Notes under the pieces: generated by a model
The model's input: only the letters and a program-made list of their open reading frames with translations
Database searches by the model: none
What the model was told of the DNA's origin: nothing
In this document: positions 34,265-43,954 of the stretch, piece after piece
How the letters are laid out: every line of letters begins with the position of its first letter
Position numbering within the stretch: position 1 is the first letter of the stretch
Source of the DNA: Paenibacillus sophorae
GTDB taxonomy: Bacteria > Bacillota > Bacilli > Paenibacillales > Paenibacillaceae
Assembly (NCBI RefSeq): GCF_018966525.1
Contig: NZ_CP076607.1
Span: forward strand, 2,046,001 to 2,110,000
Length of the DNA: 64,000 nucleotides
Direction of reading: 5' to 3'
Translations under genes and position numbers: made by a program

Positions 34265-37200
34265 ATGAAAAGAAAGGCAAGAGCAACTCGATTTCTCATA
34301 CTTATATTATCTACTATCATATTTTTTGTTTCATGGCCGGATTTTTTCCCGAGTAAACATAATGTGGCGAAAGCATTGGATACGGATGTCGTTCATTTTG
34401 CCGATATTCATATGTCCGCTTGGAGTGAGACAAAGCAAGTGAGGCCGGGTTATCTCGGGACTGCGACAGGGTGGTTTTCAATAGATGCGCCAGAGACCAT
34501 TATAAAAAATATTGTTTACAATAAAATAACCAAAGTAGTAAGTTATGAGATCACTCCTGTTAATTATCACTTTAAGCGATCCATGAAGAGGGACGGGGAA
34601 TACTCATCTTCCAACTTTACATGGAATATGCAAGTGGATATGAGAGATGATGTTGATGACGGCCCGGTTCCTTGGGTACATGTATTTAACTGGGAATTTC
34701 CAGGGTTTGCTACTATTGCTAATCTTGGATACAGTATGACTCCTGTTGATTTTTATATGTATGAAACCACCGACGTATATAAAAACATTACCGAAGGAGC
34801 ATATGATCGCTTTAATCAAAAGGTGGATAATTGGAACTATTGGGAATCACCGTCAGGAGTATTGCCAAATATTCCTACTAAATTAAAACTTCGAATAGTG
34901 GTGTCTGACGATCAAAATATGGGATTTTACGGGTCTTCATGGTCCGAGAACTTTTCTATTCTCAAAGAAATGGAATATGATCTTATTCCAAATAATCCGC
35001 CTACTTTATCTCTGTCTACACCGGATGGCCAAACTTTGTTTAATGATGAAGGGAGAAATACGTTAAATATCGAGGGCTTTGTTCAAGACCCTGATAATAA
35101 TGATGTCACTGTGAGCGCCGAAATACCTAATGTCTTCTATAAAAAAACAACCATCGCACAGGCGTTCTCTAACAATTATTTCAGTATAGGGCTGGATACC
35201 ATACAAGATAGTATACCTCCCGGTGACTACACGATATATGTAAAAGCGGTTGACCCGATGAACGCTGCTTCGTCAACAGCCACCTTAACCTTACGAGTTA
35301 GGCAAAGGCTGAAGCGCAATGTTTTTTTGCTGATCAATACTCCGGTTTCGGATTTTCGAACGACCTATTCGGACATCGAAGGGGATGCCAAGTATACGGA
35401 GCGCTTTCGCTATGATCAAGATCCTAACTTTTTCGACAATAGTATGGGCAGTATCTCCGATACAGGACTTTGGCGAAATTCGCCATATGACTCCTTTCCT
35501 CTATCCGGTCTTTATGTGGCAAGCTATCAGCCGAGGGACACTCCCAAATGGGATGACCGGTTTGATGAATTCCGGATGTGGGCTAGGGACAGCTTGACTC
35601 AAGTAAGATTTCAGGTTCATCGAAAGCCGATCGCTCTTTTCACGGCCAAGGTAGTAAACGGAGGATTGCAATTAGCTGACAGCTCATACGATCTGGACCA
35701 TACGTCGCGGACGGACAAGGGCATCATCGATTGGCAGTGGCAGTATAGAAAAGGGGAGGAAGAAATTTGGACAGATGGAACACCGTCTGGCGCACTTTCC
35801 ACTTCCGAAAATTACACTATCCGCCTGCGTGTCCGGGATATCGACGACGAGAATAATTTAGGCGTATGGAGTGATTGGTGTGTGCGGACGGTTGGATCGG
35901 CATCAGGGAATCTTGCTCCTGTGGCAATGTTTACGGTAACTCCGAATCAGGTGTCTTACCCAAAGGCTACAACTATTGAGGACAAGTCCTTTGATCCCGA
36001 CAACGATCCATTGGATATTTATGAGTGGAAGGTAGTCAAGGACGGATGGCAGCAAGTTTGGTACACGTATGGAGGAGCAGGGGCGCCTCCTAGCATGACT
36101 AATTTTGGAGTGGGGAGTTACCAAATCACCTTGAAGGTGCATGATAACCGAGGTCTTTGGTCTGAGCCTTTCAGCCAATATGTAACCGTGATGAACCACC
36201 CGCCCGCCCCGGATTTTCAAATGCCAACCGAGGTTTACCGGGACACGATAATCAATATAGAAAATAAAACGCCAGATCCCGATGAGGATGGAGACGGCCT
36301 TAGTTATGCCTGGAATACGCGTGTTGATGGGAGCGGATATTACTATTCGGGAAACAGCCGCGATCAAACAATTAAGGTTCAAAATTTGATTGACTGGTAC
36401 GGAATAAGTCCCAAGAAAACGATATCCGATGGTTGGGAAATGCGGTTAACCGCATCCGATGGATCTTTAAGTGCCAACGCCACGCAGACCTTTGTTGTCA
36501 AAAATCATGCTCCTACGGCAGTCATATCAGGTGCCGACACGGTCTTTGTGAACGATACACTGACGTATGTAGCAAACGATGCAGACGATGATCCTTCTGA
36601 TGTCAGCAGCTTGCGATATTATTGGCGGGTAACCGCTGCGGACGGCAGCATTAAAATGTACAATACAGCAAATATAAATGTTTCTTTTGCGCAGACAGGA
36701 GTTTATACACTGGAACATTGGGTAGTAGATCAGGTGGACGATAAATCCAATGTGGCCACTTTAATTGTAAATGTTAAAGAGAATCTGCCGCCATCCATGA
36801 CGCTGACCGCCCCAGCCGGAACAACGGATAATCCGTCCATTATCGACGCGGAGAAAGAGGGAGACCCGGTCATCCAGTGGGACTACGCTGATCCGGAGAA
36901 TGATGCACAGGAAAAGTACCGGTTGGACTTTTTCACGAAGGACGGGCTGCTTGCCAAAAGTGTAGAAAATACGGACAGTACGGGCAGCACACGTCAATTA
37001 AAGATGCCGGATCAATCGTTTGAGCGGTTTTTATTCTATTCCGTACAGGGTCGGGCTTTTTCAAAGAATAACTGGTCTGACATATCCAACGAAAGAGCTT
37101 TCATCATCGATAACCCTCCGGTTCCTGGCTTCTCCTTAGTAACAGACACCGGAAAGGATGCAATCCTAACGCCGATTTATCGGACCGATATTTTGCAAAT

Positions 37201-38128
37201 TACTAGCACGGCTCATGATGATGATCAGCCGAAGGGCGACAGTCTGACCTATAAATATTATCTGAAACCGAGTAGTGGAGCTGAAGGTTTAATCAGTTCA
37301 TCTGATAGCTTTACGAAACAATTCACGACCAACGATACATTTACGATCCGCCAGGTAGTAACCGACTCGCTGGGGTTATGGCGGGAAGTCTCTCATGCGT
37401 TCATTGTAAAAAATCGGCTTCCTGTGGTGAATCTCACCTTTCCAACCAGCGACACAGCAGCCAAGCCGACCATCGCCAGCACGATGACACCGATTATGAA
37501 ATGGAGCTATACCGATGATGACGGCGATGAGCAGCAGCGGTACCGGGTGCGCATACTGGATGCGGCAACCGGCAGTATCGTCGTTCAGTCCGGGGAGCAA
37601 GCGTCCAGTCTGAAGCAGTGGACCGTACCGGCAGGTGCATTAGTGGAGAACCATAAGTATGCGGTAGAGGTCGAGGTTTTTGACGGCTTTGACTGGAGCA
37701 CCACTTCACCGCGCAAATATTTTATGGTCAATCTGCTGAGTGTAAAGGGCGGCGTAAAGCACACGGCAGAATGGAACGCCAATCGGCAGAGCTACAATTT
37801 AAAGATATCGGGAGACACGGAGCAGCCGCGTGGTTATAATATATTTTGGGCCGGGGAGAAATTCGTGCTTCAGGCTGACGCGACCGGGCTGCCGGATACG
37901 ATTGACGTAACTATGGACGGCGGATTTACGGCGCAGCTTAGTCCTTCTGATAGCGACAAGACATTTTGGACCGGGGAGCTCTATGACCCTTCTTTCGAAC
38001 ATTTGCCGAATGGGCCTTTGACCTTCACCTTTACGGCTAAGAACGAATACAACACGAAGATCGATAAAGTCACGGTTACCATCTCGGAGAATTGGAGCCA
38101 GTATTTCCGCAGCCATCGGATTAAATAG
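34265..38128 (+). CDS. Giant secreted protein with at least six PKD/Ig-like repeats, locus B
   Basis: The protein has 1287 residues from ATG 34265, seven bases after GAGAGGTG. The open frame extends upstream to 34208, but that start overlaps the previous gene. The signal peptide or anchor is FLILILSTIIFFVSW near residues 11-25. PKD/Ig-like units repeat with starts such as LAPVAMFTVTP, NHPPAPDFQMP, NHAPTAVISGA, NLPPSMTLTAP, NPPVPGFSLV and NRLPVVNLTFP. Each carries an Asp-rich turn like DPDNDPLD. No sortase motif or catalytic site is seen. It likely forms a long surface stalk or adhesin linked to the locus B pilus. Confidence 0.78.
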   Translation: MKRKARATRFLILILSTIIFFVSWPDFFPSKHNVAKALDTDVVHFADIHMSAWSETKQVRPGYLGTATGWFSIDAPETIIKNIVYNKITKVVSYEITPVNYHFKRSMKRDGEYSSSNFTWNMQVDMRDDVDDGPVPWVHVFNWEFPGFATIANLGYSMTPVDFYMYETTDVYKNITEGAYDRFNQKVDNWNYWESPSGVLPNIPTKLKLRIVVSDDQNMGFYGSSWSENFSILKEMEYDLIPNNPPTLSLSTPDGQTLFNDEGRNTLNIEGFVQDPDNNDVTVSAEIPNVFYKKTTIAQAFSNNYFSIGLDTIQDSIPPGDYTIYVKAVDPMNAASSTATLTLRVRQRLKRNVFLLINTPVSDFRTTYSDIEGDAKYTERFRYDQDPNFFDNSMGSISDTGLWRNSPYDSFPLSGLYVASYQPRDTPKWDDRFDEFRMWARDSLTQVRFQVHRKPIALFTAKVVNGGLQLADSSYDLDHTSRTDKGIIDWQWQYRKGEEEIWTDGTPSGALSTSENYTIRLRVRDIDDENNLGVWSDWCVRTVGSASGNLAPVAMFTVTPNQVSYPKATTIEDKSFDPDNDPLDIYEWKVVKDGWQQVWYTYGGAGAPPSMTNFGVGSYQITLKVHDNRGLWSEPFSQYVTVMNHPPAPDFQMPTEVYRDTIINIENKTPDPDEDGDGLSYAWNTRVDGSGYYYSGNSRDQTIKVQNLIDWYGISPKKTISDGWEMRLTASDGSLSANATQTFVVKNHAPTAVISGADTVFVNDTLTYVANDADDDPSDVSSLRYYWRVTAADGSIKMYNTANINVSFAQTGVYTLEHWVVDQVDDKSNVATLIVNVKENLPPSMTLTAPAGTTDNPSIIDAEKEGDPVIQWDYADPENDAQEKYRLDFFTKDGLLAKSVENTDSTGSTRQLKMPDQSFERFLFYSVQGRAFSKNNWSDISNERAFIIDNPPVPGFSLVTDTGKDAILTPIYRTDILQITSTAHDDDQPKGDSLTYKYYLKPSSGAEGLISSSDSFTKQFTTNDTFTIRQVVTDSLGLWREVSHAFIVKNRLPVVNLTFPTSDTAAKPTIASTMTPIMKWSYTDDDGDEQQRYRVRILDAATGSIVVQSGEQASSLKQWTVPAGALVENHKYAVEVEVFDGFDWSTTSPRKYFMVNLLSVKGGVKHTAEWNANRQSYNLKISGDTEQPRGYNIFWAGEKFVLQADATGLPDTIDVTMDGGFTAQLSPSDSDKTFWTGELYDPSFEHLPNGPLTFTFTAKNEYNTKIDKVTVTISENWSQYFRSHRIK

Positions 38129-38226
38129 AATACTCCAATGATTAGTATCAACCTGCATCGGTCACGGTATAAAAAAGAATCCAAGCTGCGAAACTTAAAT
38201 GTTGGAGCGTCCAGCCGGCAAAAACA

Positions 38227-38256
38227 TTGGAAATGCTTCCACATTAGTGATACAAT
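38227..38256 (+). promoter_or_regulatory. Sigma-A-type promoter for tkt
   Basis: TTGGAA (38227-38232) and TACAAT (38251-38256) are 18 bases apart, and a GAGGAGG ribosome site follows before ATG 38304. Confidence 0.55.
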
Positions 38257-38303
38257 AATAGTCAAAATGACATTCTTGAGGTTTATAGAGGAGGACAATT
38301 TGA

Positions 38304-40355
38304 ATGACTGAACAACAGGCAAAAGAGCAAGCGATCCACAAGGATGAAAACTCCACAGTCGACAACCTGGCGATCACGACGATTCGTACACTGGCCATTG
38401 ACGCGATTGAAAAAGCGAATTCCGGCCATCCCGGTATGCCGATGGGTTCTGCTCCGATGGGCTATCAGCTCTTCGCGAAGACGATGAATCATAACCCGGA
38501 GCATCCGACGTGGGCCAACCGCGACCGTTTCGTCTTGTCTGCCGGCCATGGCTCCATGCTGCTGTACAGCCTGCTGCATCTCAGTGGTTACGATCTCCCG
38601 ATGGAAGAACTGAAGCAGTTCCGTCAATGGGGCAGCCTTACTCCCGGTCATCCGGAATTCGGTCATACGGCAGGTGTCGACGCTACGACGGGTCCGCTCG
38701 GGCAAGGCATCGCTATGGCGGTCGGTATGGCGATCGCGGAAGCGCAGCTCTCCGCTACGTACAATAAAGATCAGTATAATGTAATCGACCACTATACTTA
38801 CGCGATTTGCGGCGACGGCGACTTGATGGAAGGAATTTCCTCAGAAGCTGCTTCGCTTGCAGGCCATCTCAAACTGGGCAAATTGGTCGTGCTGTACGAT
38901 TCAAACGATATTTCGCTTGACGGCAAGCTAAACCTGTCCTTTTCCGAAAATGTTGCCAAGCGTTTTGAGGCTTATGGCTGGAATGTGCTGCGCGTGGAGG
39001 ACGGCAACGATCTTCCGGCAATCGGCAAGGCGATTGCGGAAGGCCAAGCAATCACGGACAAGCCTACGCTCATTGAAGTGAAGACCGTGATCGGCTACGG
39101 CAGTCCGAACAAGCAGGGCAAAGGCGGACACGGCGGAACGCACGGCTCTCCGCTCGGCGCTGAAGAAGCAAAGCTGACCAAAGAGTTCTACAAATGGGTA
39201 TACGAAGAGGATTTCTACGTGCCGGATGAAGTCCGCGCCCTTTTTGCCGAAGTGAAGGAACAAGGAATTGCCGCAAACAAGGCATGGGACGAGAAATTCG
39301 CGGCATATAAGAAGGCTTATCCGGAACTGGCTGCACAGCTTGAAACGGTGCTGAGCGGCGATCTTCCGGAAGGATGGGACGCCAAGCTGCCGCTATACAA
39401 AGCGGAAGACAAAGCCGTATCCACCCGTGTGGCTTCCGGTAATGCTCTTAACGGTCTGGCTGCGGGCGTGCCGCAACTGTTCGGCGGTTCCGCTGACCTG
39501 GAGAGCTCCACAATGACCCACCTCAACGGTCTGGCTTCCTTCACGCCGGAGTCGTACGACGGCCGCAATATTTATTTTGGCGTCCGTGAATTCGGTATGG
39601 CGGCGGCTATGAACGGCATTGCGCTGCATACCGGATTGAAAGTATTCGGCGGCACATTCTTCGTCTTTACGGATTATCTGCGTCCGGCGGTCCGTTTGGC
39701 TGCCATTATGAAGCTGCCGGTTACTTATGTGCTGACACATGATAGCATCGCCGTCGGCGAAGACGGTCCTACGCATGAGCCGATTGAGCAATTGGCATCC
39801 CTGCGCATCATTCCGGGGCTTACCGTTATCCGTCCGGCCGATGGGAACGAAACATCCGCTGCATGGGCCTATGCGGTGGAGAACAAGGAGAATCCGGTAG
39901 CGCTCGTGCTTACCCGCCAGAACCTGCCGATTCTGTCCGGTACGGTGGAAGGTGTCCGCGATAACATCAAACGCGGCGGTTATGTCATCTCCGATGCCAA
40001 GAACGGCAAGCCTCAGGCGCAAATCATTGCTACAGGTTCCGAAGTGCAGCTGGCTGTTAAAGCCCAAGCAGCCCTGGCAGAAGAAGGAATTGACGTACGC
40101 GTAATCAGCCTTCCAAGCTGGGATCTGTTTGAGAAGCAGGACAAGGCATACCGCGACTCCGTCATCCTGCCGGATGTCAAAGCACGTCTTGCGATCGAAA
40201 TGGCTCAAACCTTCGGTTGGGAACGCTATGTCGGCGACCAAGGCGATATTCTCGGCATCACAACATTTGGCGCTTCCGCACCTGGCGACACAGTCATCAA
40301 AGAATATGGCTTCACTGTGGAAAATGTCGTTAACCGCGTGAAGGCTTTGCTGTAG
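38304..40355 (+). CDS. tkt: Transketolase
   Basis: The protein has 683 residues from ATG 38304 after GAGGAGGACAA. The full family motifs are visible: NSGHPGMPMG, GHGSMLLY, the thiamine-diphosphate site GDGDLMEGISSEA with DSNDISLDG, KTVIGYGSPNKQG, VREFGMAAAMNG and HDSIAVGEDGPTHEP. It links the pentose phosphate pathway and glycolysis by moving two-carbon units. The length is normal. It is followed by ppnP after 44 bases, with no terminator seen between them. Confidence 0.97.
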   Translation: MTEQQAKEQAIHKDENSTVDNLAITTIRTLAIDAIEKANSGHPGMPMGSAPMGYQLFAKTMNHNPEHPTWANRDRFVLSAGHGSMLLYSLLHLSGYDLPMEELKQFRQWGSLTPGHPEFGHTAGVDATTGPLGQGIAMAVGMAIAEAQLSATYNKDQYNVIDHYTYAICGDGDLMEGISSEAASLAGHLKLGKLVVLYDSNDISLDGKLNLSFSENVAKRFEAYGWNVLRVEDGNDLPAIGKAIAEGQAITDKPTLIEVKTVIGYGSPNKQGKGGHGGTHGSPLGAEEAKLTKEFYKWVYEEDFYVPDEVRALFAEVKEQGIAANKAWDEKFAAYKKAYPELAAQLETVLSGDLPEGWDAKLPLYKAEDKAVSTRVASGNALNGLAAGVPQLFGGSADLESSTMTHLNGLASFTPESYDGRNIYFGVREFGMAAAMNGIALHTGLKVFGGTFFVFTDYLRPAVRLAAIMKLPVTYVLTHDSIAVGEDGPTHEPIEQLASLRIIPGLTVIRPADGNETSAAWAYAVENKENPVALVLTRQNLPILSGTVEGVRDNIKRGGYVISDAKNGKPQAQIIATGSEVQLAVKAQAALAEEGIDVRVISLPSWDLFEKQDKAYRDSVILPDVKARLAIEMAQTFGWERYVGDQGDILGITTFGASAPGDTVIKEYGFTVENVVNRVKALL

Positions 40356-40399
40356 AATAATGTTGGGATAATCGGGAATTCAAGGGGGAAGAAAAAGAG

Positions 40400-40717
40400 A
40401 TGAGTCAATTCAACAATGCAACCATTCAAAAAGAAGCCAATGTTTACTATGATGGAAAAGTAACCAGCCGCACGGTAATTTTGGAGGACGGCCTCAAGGT
40501 TACTCTTGGAATCATGCTTCCTGGCGTGTACGAGTTCGGCACGGACGGTCCGGAAACGATGGAGATCCTGTCCGGAAAGCTGAAGGTGCTGCTGCCCGGT
40601 TCGGAAGTATGGCAGGAGATTGACGGCGCGGAGACCTTCCATGTGCCCGGCAATTCGAAGTTTTCGCTGGAAGTATTCACGGTTACTGATTACTGCTGTT
40701 CTTACCCGAATCTGTAA
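40400..40717 (+). CDS. ppnP: Pyrimidine/purine nucleoside phosphorylase (DUF1255 cupin)
   Basis: The protein has 105 residues from ATG 40400 after AAGGGGGAAG. It is a small single-domain cupin with GVYEFGTDGPETMEILSG and FHVPGNSKFSLEV, and the length and pattern fit the PpnP (YaiE) family. The enzyme splits nucleosides with phosphate. It forms ribose 1-phosphate next to transketolase, which handles pentose phosphates, so the pairing is sensible. Remains of an insertion sequence follow after 24 bases. Confidence 0.85.
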   Translation: MSQFNNATIQKEANVYYDGKVTSRTVILEDGLKVTLGIMLPGVYEFGTDGPETMEILSGKLKVLLPGSEVWQEIDGAETFHVPGNSKFSLEVFTVTDYCCSYPNL

Positions 40718-40741
40718 ATCACAGAGAGAACTTGTGGAAAC

Positions 40742-40835
40742 ATCGGTCAGACCCTATTAGTGGACTATAGAAAAAAGCCCTAGGCAGCTAGCTGGCGTCG
40801 GTATTCAACCGGCGTCAGCTTATTTTATTTTCTCT
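40742..40835 (-). mobile_element. Remnant of IS3-family transposase end
   Basis: The minus strand at about 40785-40828 reads NKLTPVEYRRQLAA and a stop, the typical C-terminus of IS3-family (IS150-like) OrfB. An in-frame stop lies directly upstream, so only the last codons are left. The bases 40742-40768 after it resemble the terminal inverted repeat of such elements. The rest of the element is gone. Confidence 0.6.
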
Positions 40836-41003
40836 CTGCTCTCTCCTGTGCCGAAAATCGAATGAATTCCTCAATTCACCCTTTGTGCTTACCCGATACG
40901 CGTTTAACTGTTATATTCAAATATTCAAAAATAGCAGCCCGGAGACGATGAATATAATGATAGATTCATACATCGATCTAAGGGGCTGGGAACGCTGAAA
41001 TTA

Positions 41004-42581
41004 ATGCCGTATAAGTCAATCCATTATTCTGTTATTCTATGCCACATTTTTCTGCTGTTTCTATTTATCTTTCAGCCCGGCAGGGCCCAGGCTCAGGCCA
41101 ATATTGTAAATCCGAAACAAGTCTATTCCTATTCCATTATGCAGCGGGATATTGAAAGATTGGCCGCAGCGTATCCCGACTTGGTGTCCGTTCAGACCTT
41201 GGGGAAGACCGCGTACGGGAGAGAGTTGTGGGCTGTAAAGCTTGGCCGCGGAGAGTCTGTACTGTTCCTGAACGGTTCGCATCACGCCCGGGAATGGATG
41301 ACGACCACGCTGCTGATGAAAATTTTCGATACATACGCTCAAAGCTACTATCTCGACAAACCGATTGGACCCTATGATGTCAGGGAGATACTGAACCATG
41401 TCAGCATCTGGATCGTACCAATGGTTAATCCGGACGGTGTAACTTTATCCCAGCAGGGTACCGCCGGTCTGCCGAAAGAGGCAACCGCATTGCTGAACCG
41501 CTATAACAGAGGCAGCGCCAATTTTACACGGTGGAAGGCCAACATGCAGGGACTCGACCTGAACCGCCAGTACCCGGCGAATTGGAGCATGATGAAAAAC
41601 GCCGTCCATTACCCCAACTATCAAAATTACAGCGGGATAAAGCCTGTTCAGGCGCCTGAAGTGAAAATGATGATGGATTTTACCTATAAAATGGACCCGG
41701 ACATTACGGTTTCTTACCATAGCTCCGGCGGAATTATTTTCTGGCATTACCATACACTTGCCGCGAATCTGGTGCGCGATCGGGAGATCGCCTCCTCACT
41801 GGCACGGTTAACTGGGTATAGTCTTGTCCGGCCGGAAAAGAATCCCTCGGGGGGAGGCTATAAAGACTGGTTCATTCAGGAATTCGAACGTCCGGGATTT
41901 ACCATTGAGATCGGAAATTACGCGGGAGAGGGCAGCCTGCCGCTGAGTGCCTTCGGGAATATATGGGCCGAGAACAGGCAGGTTCCATTATATACAGCTT
42001 CGCAGGCTTATAAACTTTGGCTGAAGCGGCAGAGTGTTCAGATTCTTAATCAAAAAATGAGCCTGCTCACAGAAACGCCGGTATATCCGGGGGCGGGAGC
42101 CGCCACATCCTCTTCCGTTATCGCTTCGCAGGAGGTGTTGACGCTTGCGCGCAAAGGCGACTGGTACCGAATCAAGACGGGAAGCGGCGCCGGATGGATT
42201 CATCCCGCTCCCGGGCATCTCGGTATTGTCGAAGAGATCGATGCGGACGCCGATATCAAGCAAGCAACCGCTTTGCGCAAATATCCTGATGCTTTTGCAC
42301 CGAAGGTGGCCTTTTTGTCCCAGCAGAGTGTTAAAGTGACGGGCAGGTTAGGCACATGGCTGCGGGTAGCTTCAGGAGAAGGAAAATGGTGGATTGACGG
42401 CCGTGAAGCGGTTCTTCGGTGGCCTGTGAAATCCACGGGGACGGATAACGCGAAGGAAGGACCATCCGCTGCGCCTGAGAACGCCGAGCCGGATAGCCCG
42501 GCACCGGAGATGACGCCGGCAGCCTCGCCAGTGCCGGTACAGCCGCTTGGCGCAAGCGCTGAAGGCATCTCGGTGCGGTAG
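41004..42581 (+). CDS. Secreted M14 zinc carboxypeptidase
   Basis: The protein has 525 residues. The signal peptide is at 1-31 (VILCHIFLLFLFIF, cut after AQA). The M14 domain runs from about 40 to 345, with the zinc ligands in HHAREW and SYHSSGG, Arg in LDLNRQYP and the catalytic Glu in FTIEIGNYAGEG. The C-terminal part, with two SH3-like modules (LTARKGDWYRI-like and SVKVTGRLGTWLRV), may bind cell wall. The end is Pro/Ala/Ser-rich. Such enzymes trim gamma-D-glutamyl-diaminopimelate or peptides; the substrate is not shown here. Confidence 0.88.
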   Translation: MPYKSIHYSVILCHIFLLFLFIFQPGRAQAQANIVNPKQVYSYSIMQRDIERLAAAYPDLVSVQTLGKTAYGRELWAVKLGRGESVLFLNGSHHAREWMTTTLLMKIFDTYAQSYYLDKPIGPYDVREILNHVSIWIVPMVNPDGVTLSQQGTAGLPKEATALLNRYNRGSANFTRWKANMQGLDLNRQYPANWSMMKNAVHYPNYQNYSGIKPVQAPEVKMMMDFTYKMDPDITVSYHSSGGIIFWHYHTLAANLVRDREIASSLARLTGYSLVRPEKNPSGGGYKDWFIQEFERPGFTIEIGNYAGEGSLPLSAFGNIWAENRQVPLYTASQAYKLWLKRQSVQILNQKMSLLTETPVYPGAGAATSSSVIASQEVLTLARKGDWYRIKTGSGAGWIHPAPGHLGIVEEIDADADIKQATALRKYPDAFAPKVAFLSQQSVKVTGRLGTWLRVASGEGKWWIDGREAVLRWPVKSTGTDNAKEGPSAAPENAEPDSPAPEMTPAASPVPVQPLGASAEGISVR

Positions 42582-42666
42582 ATGCAGGTATTCGTGAAAT
42601 CTGCGAGACGGTAAATTAAGCGTTCCAGCTTGAAGCTCTTCCGAAAGCGGAAGAATACCAAAAAAC

Positions 42667-42709
42667 AGACTGCCTCTATGCAGATCGAAATGCTGCATAG
42701 AGGCAGTCT
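42667..42709. terminator. Bidirectional terminator
   Basis: A perfect 17-bp stem, AGACTGCCTCTATGCAG / CTGCATAGAGGCAGTCT, encloses a nine-base loop, with an A run before and TTTATT after. It separates two convergent genes. Confidence 0.88.
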
Positions 42710-42745
42710 ATTTATTATCTCTGAATATTTCGGAAGCTTTTACGC

Positions 42746-43633
42746 TTATTCGCCTATTTTTTGACCGATCCAGGCCTCGTAGGTTTTGACGACGGCCGAG
42801 AGGTCTTCCTCGCCGTAACCCTGAGAGTAGCCCGATTGGAACAGGCTTTTGGCCAATTCCAGCGCCGGAGTAGGCACGCCATTGGCATCGCTCAGAGCCG
42901 ATGCGAGCTTCAGATCCTTGAGCATCAGCTCCAGTGAGAACTGGTTGCTGAAGTCGCCCTCGATAATTTTGCGGCCCTTCAGTTCAACCTGCTTGCTTCC
43001 AGCCGAGCCGTTCCGTATCAGCTCCAGGAATTTGTCCGCTGGTACGCCGGATTTCACCGCGATGGAGAAGCCTTCGGCAAGCGCGATGTTATGGATGCCG
43101 ACCATCGCGTTATGGGCCAGCTTCGCCGCCGCGCCGCTGCCGTTCTCGCCCATATGCAGCAGGAGCTTGCCCATAGCGTCAAACAGATCGCGATTAGCTT
43201 CAATGATATCAGCGCTGCCGCCGACCATAAATACGAGCGTGCCTTCCACCGCGCCCGGCTTGCTGCCGGTTACCGGAGCATCGAGGAAATGCCCGCCCTT
43301 GCTCTCGACGGCGGCCGCAATTTCTTTTACAAGTCCGGGAGAGATGGTGCTGGAATCAATCACCACCGCGCCCGGCTTCAGAGATTCCAGTATGCCTTCC
43401 GGACCATAAAAAATCTCGCGGATCGAATCGTCATTGCTGACCATGGTAATAATAACATCCTTGCCTTCCGAGGCTGCCTGCGGAGTAGCAGCAGCTGTTG
43501 CGCCTTCTTTCACCAGAGGATCGCATTTCGAAGCCGTGCGGTTATACACCGTCAGTTGAAATCCGCCGCGCAGCAGATTGGAGGCCATAGGCGCCCCCAT
43601 CGTTCCGAGTCCGATAAATCCGATTTGTTTCAT
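42746..43633 (-). CDS. NAD(P)-dependent 3-hydroxyisobutyrate dehydrogenase-like reductase
   Basis: The protein has 295 residues from ATG 43633. The Rossmann start is IGFIGLGTMGAPMASNLL. The substrate-binding motif is DAPVTGSKPGA, and the catalytic Lys lies in GSGAAAKLAHNAMV. The layout is the same as in 2-hydroxy-3-oxopropionate reductase and 3-hydroxyisobutyrate dehydrogenase. The exact substrate is not certain: tartronate semialdehyde, hydroxyisobutyrate or succinic semialdehyde could fit. It stands alone on the minus strand. Confidence 0.85.
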   Translation of the reverse strand: MKQIGFIGLGTMGAPMASNLLRGGFQLTVYNRTASKCDPLVKEGATAAATPQAASEGKDVIITMVSNDDSIREIFYGPEGILESLKPGAVVIDSSTISPGLVKEIAAAVESKGGHFLDAPVTGSKPGAVEGTLVFMVGGSADIIEANRDLFDAMGKLLLHMGENGSGAAAKLAHNAMVGIHNIALAEGFSIAVKSGVPADKFLELIRNGSAGSKQVELKGRKIIEGDFSNQFSLELMLKDLKLASALSDANGVPTPALELAKSLFQSGYSQGYGEEDLSAVVKTYEAWIGQKIGE

Positions 43634-43954
43634 AAAATTTCACACCTTTGCTATTAGAGGTAGCAGAAGAACGGAAATAACTGCGGAAGAAGGACTAGAC
43701 CTGTTCCGAAATCAGTATTTCCCCCCGGACTTCCAGCCTAATCTTTTTTATTTTAGCACGAGCTGGAGAGAGGTTCCAACCCGCAAAAGCCGCTTCTGCA
43801 AAGGAAACGCTTCCGTCAAGGCTCGGTATTATCCAAATTGATACTTTTGCCTGTGCCATAGGACCTTGCCAGCCCAGGGAAATTAAAGTATCCTATTATA
43901 AAGTTGTTACAATTCGTGTCAAATCGATAGCTAAACAGGAGGGTTCCATTAACG
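43634..43954 (+). promoter_or_regulatory. Intergenic region with probable pgi promoter
   Basis: No gene is supported here. A possible promoter for pgi is TTGCCA (43866-43871) with TATCCT (43889-43894), spaced 17 bases, about 60 bases before ATG 43955. The -10 is weak. I did not find a clear promoter for the minus-strand reductase. Confidence 0.35.

Noticed and set aside
39393..40241. Antisense frame of 282 residues opposite transketolase
   Set aside because: It is a shadow of the high-GC third positions of tkt.
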